Below are positions 26,401 through 32,504 of a DNA stretch of 64,000 nt, in pieces; positions within the stretch are counted from its first letter, which is position 1; each line of letters starts with the position of its first letter. Below the pieces are notes generated by a model that was not told where the DNA came from, did not search any database, and saw only the letters and a program-made list of their open reading frames with translations. A program made the translations under genes and the position numbers. Origin of the DNA: Trebouxia sp. TZW2008 (lineage: Eukaryota > Chlorophyta > Trebouxiophyceae > Trebouxiales > Trebouxiaceae); assembly GCA_002118135.1 (NCBI GenBank), contig BDIU01000144.1, forward strand, positions 4,179-68,178, in the 5' to 3' direction.

Positions 26401-27633
26401 GAGAACTGCCAGCAGGTAGCACCTTGCATCGTCGCCATCATCACCACAATCACCATGACCATCATCATCATCACTTACTTTGAATGAGGCATTCTTTTGG
26501 AACGAACAGGTGCTCACACTGTGATGAACTGGTGCAAGTGCTGAGTACGCCATTGGCTGTACAGGTTGTTGCAGTGGGGTTCTGGCATGACAACAGACCC
26601 AGGATATGTTGAGTTGAGTGATCTTGATCCAGACACAGAGCTCCAACTTGACCCAGACACCGAGCTTCTTGATATGCCAATGGACCCAGCTGATGCCCGT
26701 CAAACCCAGGATCAGCTTCCAACCTGGCCAGATGATCATCTCACGGATCGTCACCAACAAGCAGCAGCCGATCAGCTTCCTGAGCAGCCGCAGCAGCAGC
26801 TGCCGAGGGCATCGGACCCCAAGCCTGGGGTTCCAATCTGGCACAAGTCTGGGTTAGATACTTATGCAAATCCGCTATTTGAGGCAGGCAGTGCTAGCGG
26901 GTTTTTACACCCCTCTGTTGATGACAGTACACAGGCTCTACAGCAGCTGACTAGTCAGCCCTTAGGGCAGGGCATTTGGCAAGGGCCCCAGGGGCAGGGC
27001 CATTGGCCACAGCCCCAGCAACTAGCAGTTGGTCATGATACTCACAGCGGCAGCGGCCAACATGGTTCACCAAAACAGCAACAGGTGTTGAGGCGGCGTG
27101 CTAGTGTCAGAAAGGCTATTTCAAGTGACAGGGCTCATTTGGAGCTGCTAGACGGGCGTCATGCACTTGATAGACTTGAGGCTGGGAAAGCTATGGAAAT
27201 TGAACTGCCACGGCGTGATAAGAACTTTATCACCAGCAGTGGCCACAGCTTGACACAGTGGCTAGGACAGTTCACTCAGCACCGTTCAAGCAGAGTGTTG
27301 CCTGAGGCGGTCGAGGGTTCAAATCCGCGAGGCTCTAAGCCTCTCAACCGGTCCACTGGAAGGTTCAGAGCACAAAAGCAGCACAGCATGCATAGCAGCA
27401 CTAGACGGGCAGTCAAGACTGCGAGGAGGAACAGAAAGTGTGATCAGTTTGCTGTACACAAGGCTTTGCGGCAGAGCATCACACAAGTCAGGCTTTGTAT
27501 ACTACAGCTGCAAGAGCAGCAGCAGGAGCAGCATGAAGCACAGCAAAGTTTGCAAGCAATGAGCGCTGACATGATTGCAACTATAGACCAGGCTGCCTCT
27601 GCTGTTCAACAGCAACATTTGCAGACAATCTGA
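1..27633 (+). CDS. Giant polycystin (TRPP/PKD2-like) channel with long Ig-like/Ser-rich ectodomain; 5' partial, multi-exon
   Basis: This is a spliced gene running off the left edge. I assembled about 28 exons by matching GT/AG sites and codon phase. All junctions agree except two (784 to about 1083, and 10140 to 10651), where an exon is probably mis-set. Order: Pro-rich linker, cysteine-containing Ig/HYR-like modules, Ser-rich and RRLL segment, 55-residue repeats, TOP-like domain with a CTSKRF cysteine motif and GVDPVF, five hydrophobic channel helices, then a cytosolic tail ending in a Gln-rich coiled-coil-like stretch at TGA 27631-27633. The product would be roughly 3,300 residues without optional repeat exons. 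Family knowledge: polycystins are non-selective or Ca2+-permeable channels of cilia and plasma membranes. The signal peptide must lie upstream of the window. The family call rests on my recognition of algal polycystin motifs, not on a search. Confidence 0.82.
1405..1850 (+). repeat. Four decayed 5'-edge copies of exon 1884-2033
   Basis: The sequence around the acceptor, (T)TGCAGGAGG...TAT.AGCACAGC.GCAGTCAC, recurs at about 1405, 1561, 1666 and 1775 before the complete exon at 1884. The copies keep an acceptor-like AG but lose the reading frame or stop short. A matching 3'-edge copy of the same exon lies at 2084-2192 (FRYISVVDQC...QRYCTSSG). Confidence 0.7.
1884..5622 (+). CDS. Gene 1 exon block: cysteine-containing Ig/HYR-like ectodomain modules
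   Basis: Real exons, each with AG acceptor, GT donor and matching phase, are 1884-2033 (YTSMDALGN, SVVDQC), 2555-2830 (GATAQDAQDGDLT with paired Cys), 3670-3834 (KITIPFTVYDDSVP), 4333-4518 (PYGIAMPFQVLPC) and 5451-5622 (AYAVDSVGNDISSSIQ, CLPG). The D-x-x-GN and DGDLT motifs with regularly spaced Cys are typical of repeated beta-sandwich modules in large algal surface proteins. Introns before and between these exons are phase 1, the arrangement favoured for shuffled extracellular modules; the last exon ends in phase 2. A weaker exon (about 1083-1132, PVTVTASIVR) precedes them but its start is unresolved. Only one copy of each exon in the surrounding repeats looks complete. Confidence 0.7.
2964..3625 (+). 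repeat. Partial copies of exon 3670-3834 with an embedded 68-bp tandem repeat
   Basis: Fragments of the exon (GSKITI-x-F-x-VYDDSVP and GHLFVK...LTPCGL) appear at about 2964-3095, 3222-3290, 3411-3480 and 3565-3625. Within the array a 68-bp unit starting TGTCCCGTCAATCTTC is repeated at 3089 and 3157 without visible differences over 65-66 bases, so at least one duplication is recent. Confidence 0.75.
4519..4800 (+). repeat. Two 141-bp tandem units each holding an intact 30-codon exon copy
   Basis: Donors occur at 4519, 4660 and 4801, exactly 141 bp apart. Copies 4570-4659 and 4711-4800 each have an AG acceptor (GTCATCAG), a GTAAG donor, 90 open bases and phase 1 at both ends, so they can be spliced in after exon 4333-4518 without a frameshift. 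Each would add a copy of the ALTLPYGIAMPFQVLPCASK segment. The two units are nearly identical. Confidence 0.85.
5072..5395 (+). repeat. Three 5'-edge copies of exon 5451-5622
   Basis: Acceptor plus ATGACCAGA...TGCTCTGC is found at 5072, 5197 and 5324, then in the complete exon at 5451; spacing is 125, 127 and 127 bp. The copies end at GTATGC/GTATGT, which could act as a donor, but their length breaks the phase required by the next exon. A 3'-edge copy at about 5690-5795 contains stops. Confidence 0.75.
6003..6243 (+). repeat. 5'-edge copies of exon 6265-7951
   Basis: TATCA(A/G)(G/A)TTCA.T(A/G)(C/T)(A/G)A..(C/T)GACTGAC-type copies of the exon start occur at about 6003, 6053-6165 and 6215. The 6053 copy is the longest and includes ITFTESAIITGS, but it then runs into intron sequence. 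Confidence 0.65.
6265..7951 (+). CDS. Gene 1 large exon: end of Ig module, RRLL repeats and poly-Ser segment
   Basis: The exon starts after TGTTGCAG at 6261-6264 and ends at CCAG|GTGAGG. It opens with IQYNVIDSNGRAATPLLL, the last strands of an Ig-like module, and continues with a mixed helical region. Three repeats of about 33-35 residues follow (about 6779-7085), each starting HSRR(H/R)LL; two of them are spaced exactly 99 bp. A Ser-rich region encoded mainly by AGC/AGT (about 7080-7700) comes next, then a Gly/Cys-containing end. RRLL motifs are frequent in algal secreted proteins. The Ala/Val-rich readings in other frames of the Ser region are artefacts. Confidence 0.75.
7992..8640 (+). repeat. 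Four 3'-edge copies of exon 6265-7951
   Basis: The exon end (FYGGASVPAALHQLCGD...SSVPLFQ) followed by CTTTTCCAG|GT recurs with donors at 8115, 8279 and 8463, and as a degraded copy at about 8535-8610. The original donor is at 7952, so the spacings are 163, 164 and 184 bp. The copies lack convincing acceptors and are best read as intronic remnants of tandem duplication across the exon-intron boundary. Confidence 0.75.
8935..9240 (+). repeat. Two 5'-edge copies of exon 9259-9561
   Basis: GCAGGTGTTGCAGCT(C/A)CAGTCAGC and about 100 following bases occur at about 8935 and 9090 before the complete exon at 9259. Both copies contain an early stop (AATTATAG or GATTAAAG in place of GACTACAG), so they cannot encode the full repeat. 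Confidence 0.75.
9259..10140 (+). CDS. Gene 1 exons forming a three-copy, 55-residue repeat cassette
   Basis: The lead exon is 9259-9561 and the 37-bp microexon is 9606-9642. Copies follow at 9683-9810 plus 9855-9891, and at 9932-10059 plus 10104-10140. Donors fall at 9562, 9811 and 10060, a period of exactly 249 bp. Each copy adds 165 coding bases (55 residues: DALAMNANMSL, then LNLTSPLLP, then a LASE microexon). Phases match throughout: the microexon ends in phase 1 and each long copy starts with CG, completing an Ala codon. No copy contains a stop, so all six exons could be spliced into one protein. The region lies between the Ser-rich segment and the TOP-like domain; its function is unknown. 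Confidence 0.65.
10651..11701 (+). CDS. Gene 1 exons between repeat cassette and TOP-like domain
   Basis: Exon 10651-10785 (45 codons, phase 0) reads AKILASSFALRTIL and later CNRTATMQYTFV. Exon 11633-11701 (23 codons, phase 0) reads VTNSTSTED and ends in RKLLSDE, again an RRLL-like motif. The phase at the junction with the preceding microexon (10140) does not match, so a small exon is probably missing from the model. The intron between them contains further copies of the 3' end of the first exon and a CTG repeat. Confidence 0.6.
10886..11215 (+). repeat. 3'-edge copies of exon 10651-10785
   Basis: The ACAGCCACAA.GCA.TAC..C.T(T/C)GTG segment followed by a donor-like GTGAGT recurs at about 10886-10914 and 11004-11047, and diverged at 11165-11210. 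A 5'-edge copy lies upstream at about 10525-10570. The reading frames are too short to add defined domains. Confidence 0.65.
11439..11480. repeat. Intronic (CTG)n microsatellite
   Basis: About 14 uninterrupted CTG/GCT triplets lie in the intron between exons 10651-10785 and 11633-11701. The tract is not in the reading frame used by the neighbouring exons. Confidence 0.9.
12043..14198 (+). CDS. Gene 1 exons: TOP-like (polycystin extracellular) domain
   Basis: Exons 12043-12186 (KRYLGISGSNKVVGALEMQL), 12723-12792 (CTSKRFHKLNTKC), 13224-13426 (GVDPVF, then YYNIT) and 13870-14198 (PYGFFSTAL, DGRYLS, VAYNADAHALAYARAVF) join in phase 0/1/0/2. The pattern 'RYLG...NKVVG', 'C-x-x-K-R-F...C', 'GVDPVF', 'DGRYL' and 'YN...YAR-x-x-F-x-W' is the signature I associate with the polycystin extracellular domain of algal PKD-like channels. 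No hydrophobic helix is seen between the ectodomain repeats and this domain, which suggests that the usual first transmembrane segment is absent. Confidence 0.8.
14246..14247. other. Two undetermined bases beside a poly-C tract
   Basis: NN at 14246-14247 is followed by about 14 C residues in a C-rich intron. This marks an assembly or base-calling uncertainty; it does not touch an exon in the model. Confidence 0.95.
14760..15057 (+). repeat. Two 149-bp copies of the S2-exon 5' edge
   Basis: The start of exon 15058-15233 (TG.AAAGGCATG.T.CCAGACAT) is repeated at 14760 and 14909, each after a TGCAG acceptor and exactly 149 bp apart. They encode a similar hydrophobic segment (MLPDMLVLSVIVAFAVNV in the first) but then diverge into an identical intron-like tail. 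149 is not a multiple of three, so use of both copies in series would shift the frame. Confidence 0.75.
15058..19701 (+). CDS. Gene 1 exons: polycystin channel core (helices equivalent to S2-S6)
   Basis: Exons in phase: 15058-15233 (MMVLCVIVAFGVNVAW, S2-like), 15580-15677 (VVIFTTYALVQV, S3-like), 16087-16198 (ARFPLIRRSD, GPYRFMLPANTT), 16676-16787 (AYAFAQACVLVLMLF-type S4 region), 18144-18304 (LWIAVPELLHVGAVVM, MGNTLFGF; S5), 18936-19048 (CLEVMATLLIVGNMDN, pore region) and 19439-19701 (FILPFILKWLVAALVVSVLV, then LFSKLNEIGDH; S6 and start of the tail). The order and spacing match a polycystin pore module. The intron after 16198 uses a GC donor (ACAG|GCAAGT); the joined sequence reads ANTTGLAAYES. 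Confidence 0.8.
15420..15579 (+). repeat. 160-bp duplication of the S3-exon 5' edge
   Basis: GTGTTGTGATCTTCACCAC and about 75 further bases occur at 15420 and again at 15580. The first copy loses similarity after ATTTGATAT and has no matching donor; the second is the complete exon. Confidence 0.75.
16870..17700. repeat. Intronic tandem array of about 200-300-bp units with a recurrent hairpin
   Basis: Blocks containing 'CAGCATGGCTTGGCATG', 'CAATGCATGCCTGCTGCCAT' and 'TTGCTGATACAGCTG' recur at least three times in the intron between the S4 and S5 exons. One block contains a 13-bp perfect inverted repeat (17102-17114 with 17120-17132, 5-base loop); weaker versions occur near 17340-17372 and 17653-17690. 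I see no exon of the gene in the array. Long minus-strand reading frames here follow from the repeats. Confidence 0.7.
17876..18143 (+). repeat. 5'-edge copies of the S5 exon
   Basis: Versions of G(T)C(G/C)TTTGA(T/C).......GGC.CA.CAGGC occur near 17876, 17957 and 18075 ahead of the complete exon at 18144. They carry stops or lose the acceptor. The segment at about 17850 (LWIAIPEV) is a further fragment of the same exon. Confidence 0.55.
18479..18935 (+). repeat. Three upstream copies of the pore exon
   Basis: TGCAGCCTG(C/T)(T/C)TGGAGGTCATGGCT follows an acceptor at 18479, 18619 and 18772, then at 18936 in the functional-looking exon. Copy 1 reaches a stop after GNVARGDT. Copy 2 diverges after ATLLVSGW. 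Copy 3 stays open (ATLLMVGNMDNAPGDIQ) but has lost the donor. The copies vary exactly around the predicted pore segment. Confidence 0.75.
19128..19438 (+). repeat. Upstream copies of the S6 exon, one with a premature stop
   Basis: A fragment at about 19128 and a long copy at 19256 precede the S6 exon at 19439. The 19256 copy keeps the acceptor and reads DIYCFTLLFILKWLAAALVV, but the codon equivalent to CGA (Arg) is TGA. It could not replace the real exon without truncating the channel. Confidence 0.8.
19785..20370 (+). repeat. Four 3'-edge copies of the S6 exon
   Basis: AGAGGGGTGGCAGCAT...TGGAATGATGCTCC and the following CTTCATCAG|GT recur near 19785-19897, 19950-20057, 20095-20209 and 20258-20366. 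Small indels disrupt the reading frame in at least the first copy. Confidence 0.75.
20771..27633 (+). CDS. Gene 1 exons: long low-complexity cytosolic C-terminal tail
   Basis: Exons: 20771-20888 (ATVTINGVLHTKVEVE), 21177-22373 (399 codons), 23408-24981 (about 524 codons), 26149-26319 and the terminal 26565-27633. All join in phase. The first long exon has an exact in-frame 117-bp (39-codon) duplication, with FEIEQSPSSMLSPRSP encoded at 21783 and again at 21900. The second begins DWEQLVDSYITKAA and ends in an Ala/Gln-rich stretch (QAQQAQQA) and KSGSMSSGGSKSP. The last exon contains acidic D/P-rich and basic segments and a Gln-rich coiled-coil-like end (LQLQEQQQEQHEAQQ). About 1,300 residues after S6 is far longer than a typical polycystin tail; no known domain was recognised. 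Confidence 0.7.
22722..23407 (+). repeat. Four upstream copies of the tail exon start (DWEQL motif)
   Basis: Starts at 22722, 22886, 23062 and 23239 precede the real exon at 23408. Copies 1 (33 codons) and 4 (37 codons) are open with phase 0 at both ends if GTAC donors are used. Copy 2 stops at HDTGA-equivalent codons and copy 3 at an indel (ATCATCTAA). Copies 3 and 4 are nearly identical over more than 150 bp including intron, so duplication is recent. Confidence 0.8.
25150..25305 (+). repeat. 3'-edge copies of exon 23408-24981 (KSGSMSSGGSKSP)
   Basis: AAGTCAGGCAGT.T.TCATC.AGTGGAAGCAAGT.CCC(C/T)AGGTA occurs at about 25152-25195 and 25265-25306 after the original at 24940-24981. Frames do not join cleanly; splicing directly from 24981 to 26149 is in phase. 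Confidence 0.65.
25579..25637 (+). repeat. Copy A of a dispersed 59-bp element
   Basis: The segment starts ACATGTGCTAGGTGTGTG and ends GGCTTGTTCTGAGCG. It closely matches 35175-35233, and its first 50 bases match the reverse complement of 63520-63569. The flanks differ, so this is an interspersed repeat and not a local duplication. Confidence 0.7.
25985..26080 (+). repeat. Decayed 5'-edge copy of exon 26149-26319
   Basis: CCTCTCCCGGGCATTGAATGAC...GACAGTGTCAGCTTACTGAGACCAG parallels the exon start at 26149 but has stops. A 3'-edge copy (GTTGGTAAAACGGTGGTGAG) is found at about 26384-26418. Confidence 0.65.
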
Positions 27634-28510
27634 GCTGATTGCTCACTATCTGCTTTTTGTTTTGAAGCCCCTTGGCATGCATCCGATTCAAGACACCTTG
27701 ACAGACACGCTTGATATGTCATGCTTGTTTGCTGTTTGGCTTCATCTTTTGTCGATTCTTCAGCAGACAGCATTAGGCACTGTCATAGGGGTGTCACTTA
27801 GCCTTTTTTAGCAGGTTTGCGTCATTACGCTGTGATCGTATGCTTACGAGAGCAGAAATATATTGGTTACACATCAGCTTCAGAAGTGTTGTCGTTTTTC
27901 CCCAATCCAATCTGGCCAGCTTCAGACAATTCGGTTCTGACAGTTGCTCATGTACTGTTGCAGAACAGAGTCGCACCTGATTGATGACCATAAGGCATAA
28001 CTAAATTTTTTATCTTTGCTACGTTTGACATGACATGTTTTCTTTCTCTTGCTGAATGGTTTGCAGCATGAGTCTGGTACGCCAGGCAAAACCAGTAATC
28101 AATATTACATATTGTATAACTGGTCTGCATCAATTGCTGCCTCCACATTCATGTGTGCGTGCAGGCTTTGCATGCACAGGCAAGCCAGTACAACCCAGAC
28201 TACAGTGAAGCGTCAAAGTGTGCCAGAGCAGCTACCGCTGCTGCAGCAAAAACCTGCTTTTTCACTTAGCCATGCCGCACAACGTATAACATGCTTCAAA
28301 TAGCGTACCAGTCATGCGAGTGCTGTGTGAATGGTGCGCAACATTGCAGACAAGGTCATGCTCTTGATCTCAGCGTTGCACATTGGTGAACTTGCAATCA
28401 ATTTTCAATGACTGAAGTAGAAGTCAGGTCCAGCTGTCCAGTTGTCACGTGTCTTTCGCTTCCTGAAGTGCGCTGTCAGAGCTCGCAGAGAAGTGCCTGT
28501 AGCAAAAGGT
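27634..28510. other. Intergenic region between genes 1 and 2
   Basis: About 880 bp follow the stop of gene 1. I find no coding sequence, no clear TGTAA-type poly(A) signal and no repeat. The sequence just before ATG 28511 stays open back to 28442 (TTG), so the promoter and 5' leader of gene 2 probably lie in the last few hundred bases. Confidence 0.5.
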
Positions 28511-29539
28511 ATGGCGTCGCGGCTTGCGCTGTCAATCGCGACGGTTCTGTTCGCGGTTACCTCCGTTGTTGCACAGCTTGACGACTGCTCTGTGCCTGTG
28601 TCCGGCGTTCAGTCTGAACCCCGTCTCTGCGCTGGCAACTTTCTGCTGAGATTGAGACCTTGGTACGGACGGCTGGGAAATAACCTTGTATCCATTGCGC
28701 ATATCGTACACTTCGGCCGAGAAACGAAATCAGAGGTGCTGATCAGTCCCCATCCTTACTTCAAGCAGCTTGATTGGGACTTCAGAGACCAGACCAAGAT
28801 CGATGAGGAAGCCAAAATCGAGCGACTCGGTGGCGGTTCACTAGGACGACAGATAGCCATCACCGATGACTTTTATCATCCAGCAGAATTTCCCATGCTC
28901 CTGTCCAACTGGAACTTCAGCACAACCAGAATGCGGCAAGTGCTTGTTGAGGACGTACTTCCAGCCTTCAGATTAACGCCGAAGCACGTCAGGGAAGCTG
29001 TGGTCATTCACGTTCGGGCTGGGGATGTGTTCACATCAGAAGTGCTACACCCATTTTACGGACAGCCTCCTTATGCGTTTTACAAGTCTGTCTTGAGGCT
29101 ACCAGAGCTCTCCAAACTTGAAATTCTGGTGGTAGCTGAAGACCATGCAAACCCTGTTGTGGGACTTATGGAAAAAGAGTTTAAAAAGCGAGTGCAAGTC
29201 ATCACAGACCTTGAGGATGGTGTTGCGACAATTTTGGGGTCTAGGCATCTTGTGCTTGCCAGGAGCACTTTCAGTGAAAATCTGGCCAAAATGGCGCCAA
29301 GCGTACAGGCTCTTTACTTCCCATACTGTCTTGAAGAGGATGGTGTTGACAAGCGGGACAGCAAATGGGACAGGACATGGAACATGCAAGGGTACTGTTT
29401 TGAGTATGATGACTACATTCCGGTCAACAACTGGACGCGTTCACCTGAGCAAATGCGAATGATCTCTGAATTGCCTACGGATAAAGTGCATATGTTTCCT
29501 TTGCCTGTCAATGCACAGCAGCCCGGTGTGTTTTCGTGA
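28511..29539 (+). CDS. Secreted/Golgi glycosyltransferase-like protein (fucosyltransferase-type GRLGN and HVRAGD motifs), intronless
   Basis: A single uninterrupted frame of 342 residues. ATG 28511 is chosen because it begins a clear signal peptide or signal anchor (ASRLALSIATVLFAVTSVVA followed by Q); the upstream in-frame codons lack an ATG. GRLGNN near residue 47 and VIHVRAGDVF near residue 155, followed by YGQPPYAFYKSV and VVAEDHANPVV, are the paired motifs seen in GDP-sugar-using fucosyltransferase-like families (compare GT11 and protein O-fucosyltransferases). The family is inferred; donor and acceptor are unknown. It is the only recognised gene here without introns or exon-edge copies. 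TGTAA at 29777-29781 may be its poly(A) signal. Confidence 0.75.
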   Translation: MASRLALSIATVLFAVTSVVAQLDDCSVPVSGVQSEPRLCAGNFLLRLRPWYGRLGNNLVSIAHIVHFGRETKSEVLISPHPYFKQLDWDFRDQTKIDEEAKIERLGGGSLGRQIAITDDFYHPAEFPMLLSNWNFSTTRMRQVLVEDVLPAFRLTPKHVREAVVIHVRAGDVFTSEVLHPFYGQPPYAFYKSVLRLPELSKLEILVVAEDHANPVVGLMEKEFKKRVQVITDLEDGVATILGSRHLVLARSTFSENLAKMAPSVQALYFPYCLEEDGVDKRDSKWDRTWNMQGYCFEYDDYIPVNNWTRSPEQMRMISELPTDKVHMFPLPVNAQQPGVFS

Positions 29540-32504
29540 TACCTGATGTTTGTTCAGTATAACATTTCAGTTTGTTCACTGTGATCTGCTGGGAAGTTTG
29601 CCATACCTTCTCAGGTCCAGTATCCTCTGCTCTGTGTTCGCAACGTGCTATCATATAATCAGTGACCCAGTCTAGTCAACTTGAAATTGAATCTCTCATG
29701 CTTTGCTGAGACAGCTTTTGGGTCAGGTTCTGCTGACGCTGTGACCACAGTCTGCAGCATGTGACCCAGACCATAATGTAAACTGCTTGCTAGTGTTATA
29801 GACACAATCCAGTGAAATAGGGTGCAAAGGGAGCGCAGGAATGAGTGTTGAGGGCAACAGTCACTGAGTACATTTTAACACTTTCATCTGACGCATATGC
29901 TCTGCTGGTTCTGACAGCATAAATTTCAAAAGTGATCAATGCAGCTGGCCAAGTAATTCCTTTCCAAATGAGTAATATGATCAGACCAATGGCTTGTCTT
30001 TGTGTGATGATTGCAAATGGTCTCACTCGATGCAAGATGCAGTGCCTGAACGCAGGCTGCCTGGTCCTGGCTATGGCTACAGGCGTAGCCAACAATCATC
30101 ATCAGCAGGATTGCGGCGTGATCGCTGCTATGACACAACAAGTCGGAGCATTCAGCTACATGTGTCTACACAGACTATATAAGGAGGCATTGACCAAACA
30201 GCGGCTGCATGCATATGCTGCATGGCACGCTTCAGGCTGCATTTCATGTAAAGGGTGTACTGTTTTTCATCACGACAAGTCGTGTGTGACACAAACCATT
30301 GATTGGTTGACATAATCAGGACAACACCTGATCATGATTGACTGCAAAAAGGATGGTGACATGCCAAACAGCACTGCTACAGCAGGGATCCAGAAACCTA
30401 AAGTGCAGCCTGACCTGGCATGTGGAACAGTCAAGCTCTTGTTCCATTATTGATTCACTGTCTTAAGGACCCAGCAGGGGCTCATACAGATTACGTTCAA
30501 GAGCCAAAGAGGCTCTGAATGTAAGTCTTTTGGTTTGAATCATTGTGTCTTCAGCTCCAAAGGAAGACCGTAGGCTTTTCCTGATGGGAACTGACAAGCT
30601 ACCAAATACATGTATGTACACATCTTGAGTGTGAATCATGTCCAAAGGGAGTGGCCTGCTACCCCGTGTGTTAGTTCCTGCATACCATGTCATCTGGTGC
30701 ATAGGCATGCTGGCAGCTGTAAGAAGTCATGCCACAAGAAGGTAAGTTTTGAAATCACAAGCACCATGTCATGCAAAGCACGCAGCAACAGACATCCAAG
30801 TTTTCATCAAAATTTGCGCATGGCATACAGCCAGTGATGGGAGGTGTGGTCTATGGCACTGCGCAGCCTTCATCAAAATGAGTTTCTGATTGAGAATGTG
30901 AACAATCTTGTCCCATCCCATGATGTAGTGACACTGCCAACTCAGATGCTAATGTTGAGCAAGTAGGTGAGATTCATGGTCACATGCCCCACAAGCGGAC
31001 CAGCCACTGATCTGCTGTCCATGACACATGGCTGGAGAGTGACTTCAGAATGGCAAGTGAAGTCATGGCCTTCATGCCATACAGCTGGCGTCACAAGGCT
31101 AACAGCATCTACAGGGGAGTCAAATTGCAATTGCTGAAAGCCTCGCAGGTCTTGATGTTGGCGCGAGGGGACGAGTTGCTGTGCTGCACTTGCTGGGTCA
31201 ATGTCGCTGACTTCAAATCCCAGCTGCTAGAGAATAATACTGAGTCTTATACAAAGGGGTAGCAAACTGCTGCAACAGAGCCTGGTGACTGACTTGGTCC
31301 AATTCTTTCTTCATGACCTCTGTTCATGCACTCCACGTATGGTGCAGTCACGAAACGGGGTGAGTCCGCAGCAAATGCTTGAGACTAGGCGAGAACAGCT
31401 GCCATCCCCCAAACTTCATGCTGCTGTCCCTCTAGTTCCTCCAGAGGGTGTGCAACAACTCGTACATACATGCTGCAAAGCTGAGGCTGACACACTTCTA
31501 GGTTGCATGGCAGGAGCTCAGCTGCAAGTACCAAATTGCCTGACATCCTCTGCAGGAAGGCATGCATTGTCTTTCCTTGCTGTGTTTGCTTGGTAAGAGC
31601 TGATCCCACAAGTGCCAGTGCTGCAGCACTGCAGAGAGGCTGGCAGCTTGGGCAGCCACAGCTGGACGCCGTGAGTATTGCTGAAAACTGGATACACGCC
31701 CAACAGTGCCAAGGACATGCCAGCAGGCAGGATGATGTATTGGCGAACAGGGCTGCTGTATCTGCAAGAACTGTCTCTTGGACTCTATGGCGAGTGCACA
31801 GCCCAAGACGCTCTGCTGGATGCTGTCCTCAAAAGCTTGCTGCAGCTTGGTGAATCCACCCATATACCCAGACCGCGATCAGCCTGCACGCGGGACAGGC
31901 AAGAATCAAACGTTTTGCCGCTGAGCTGCTTGCAAAGATTTGGCGCGAGATTCAGTCTTGATCCAAGTCTGTGACTAAACAATGTGATCATTCCTTTTGT
32001 CGGCAATGCACGGCCAGGAGGCAGAGGGGACAAATTCGCGATACCTGTGAAACGGGAGCGGGGTGAAGCCTTTGTGATTTGCTTATCGACATAGCACCAC
32101 CTCGCAGAATTCTTGAGCAACGCCAAGCAGCCAGGCCGCCAGCACGCTCGATCAAGCAGGCTCCAGTCAAACAGCTCGCTCGCACACAGAGCTGTCAGCG
32201 CAAACGCGCTTTGCCGATTGCGTGGTCAACAGGTGATACGCTGAGATACTCTGCATTCATGCAACGCAATCGTAAACGTCCTTCGAAGCTAGACTTCAAC
32301 CGATCCTACTATGTGCGAACGACTTGAATCAATACCGCGCGTATATGCCTCGTAAGGCGCATCCCCTGTCATCAGCCGCATTTGGGAGTGTTCAAACTCT
32401 CGTGTCAATGACTATTTGCATGAATGCAGGTGCCTTGACGCTCCAAATTGGCCTGTAAGGGTATCTTTAGGCACTTGGACTTCTTCCACCTCACAGCGTC
32501 ACTG
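29540..32504. other. Region without a recognised gene
   Basis: About 3 kb. Two segments might be exons: plus-strand 31690-31855 (AGRMMYWRTGLLYLQELSLG) and a minus-strand frame 32126-31785 (starts MALLKNSARW). I cannot join either into a convincing model and recognise neither. From about 32000 to 32350 the sequence becomes CpG-richer than its surroundings, as expected of a promoter or 5' leader for the gene starting at 32505. Confidence 0.4.
29777..29781 (+). terminator. Candidate TGTAA poly(A) signal for gene 2
   Basis: TGTAA, the usual poly(A) signal of chlorophyte nuclear genes, lies about 240 bp after the stop at 29539. It is the only such motif I found close downstream; a five-base motif can occur by chance. 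Confidence 0.35.

Noticed and set aside
27295..27345. tRNA-like T-arm motif GGTTCAAATCC
   Set aside because: The flanking bases do not pair as a T stem, no acceptor or anticodon arm is seen, and the region is coding (VEGSNPRGS) in the terminal exon of gene 1.
31865..31930. Possible tRNA on the minus strand
   Set aside because: A weak GATTC-containing loop is present but stems do not form a cloverleaf.
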